A stretch of DNA of 21,561 nt from Candidatus Heimdallarchaeota archaeon (GTDB lineage Archaea; Asgardarchaeota; Heimdallarchaeia; Heimdallarchaeales; Heimdallarchaeaceae). A model generated the notes under the pieces. That model did not search any database. It worked only from the letters and a program-made list of their open reading frames with translations, and was not told the origin of the DNA. A program made the position numbers and the translations under genes. Every line of letters starts with the position of its first letter. Positions within the stretch are counted from its first letter, which is position 1. The DNA lies in NCBI GenBank assembly GCA_023139025.1, contig JAGLOH010000003.1, positions 1 to 21,561 of the forward strand. The letters are read 5' to 3'. Positions 21,555 through 21,561 of the stretch are shown here, piece after piece.

Positions 21555-21561
21555 TACTTCT

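Overview
This AT-rich window looks like a chromosomal segment of an archaeon, most likely an Asgard (Heimdall- or Loki-like) lineage. Archaeal markers are the F420 genes cofC and cofD, the bifunctional FBP aldolase/phosphatase, an AK6-type adenylate kinase, the Era-like GTPase/DUF2073 pair and an RNA polymerase Rpo5 subunit. The Asgard assignment is an inference. It rests on the eukaryote-like jaw domain of that Rpo5, a bacterial-type PlsY, a membrane-anchored beta-helix protein and AT-rich leaderless promoters. No phylogeny was run. No rRNA, tRNA, CRISPR array, insertion sequence or integration site was found. Coding density is high, and the only gene-free stretch above 200 bases (12692-12898) is a divergent promoter region.

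Layout: 1-657 (-) is a frameshifted xylose-isomerase-like TIM barrel cut by the window edge. 730-1731 (-) is an aldo/keto reductase. 1872-3662 (-) is a secreted/anchored beta-helix protein with a cytosolic domain. 3796-7108 (+) is a sugar-phosphate block: a class II aldolase-like protein, an FBPase I-like protein and the archaeal FBP aldolase/phosphatase. 7105-8941 (-) holds a CxxCxxCC protein and a phosphohexomutase. 9020-9757 (+) is plsY. 9793-11089 (-) is an apparent three-gene arsenic cassette (AbrB-like regulator, a 39-residue Cys-pair peptide, ArsM), with tandem palindromes upstream of its TATA box. 11216-11710 (+) is adenylate kinase AK6. 11721-12691 (-) is DUF2073 plus an Era-like GTPase. 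12899-13966 (+) is a sulfotransferase. 13987-17469 (-) is an F420 operon (cofD, Dus-like enzyme, cofC, M24 peptidase). 17503-21554 (-) holds Rpo5 with jaw and histone-H1-like tail, a Zn-ribbon protein, a BpsA-like protein and a large helical protein of unknown function.

The aldolase, FBPases and phosphohexomutase together suggest gluconeogenic flux toward hexose phosphates. CofC and CofD give F420. PlsY points to acyl-ester lipid chemistry. The two observations most worth following are the full-length, eukaryote-like Rpo5 with a lysine-rich repeat tail, and the arsenic cassette in which all three proteins, including an easily missed small ORF, carry vicinal cysteine pairs.

Translation signals are consistent. 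Several genes have GGTGA 4-5 nt before ATG or TTG, matching the archaeal 16S 3' end, and this moves several starts. Other genes appear leaderless, with a TATA box about 25-35 nt before the start.
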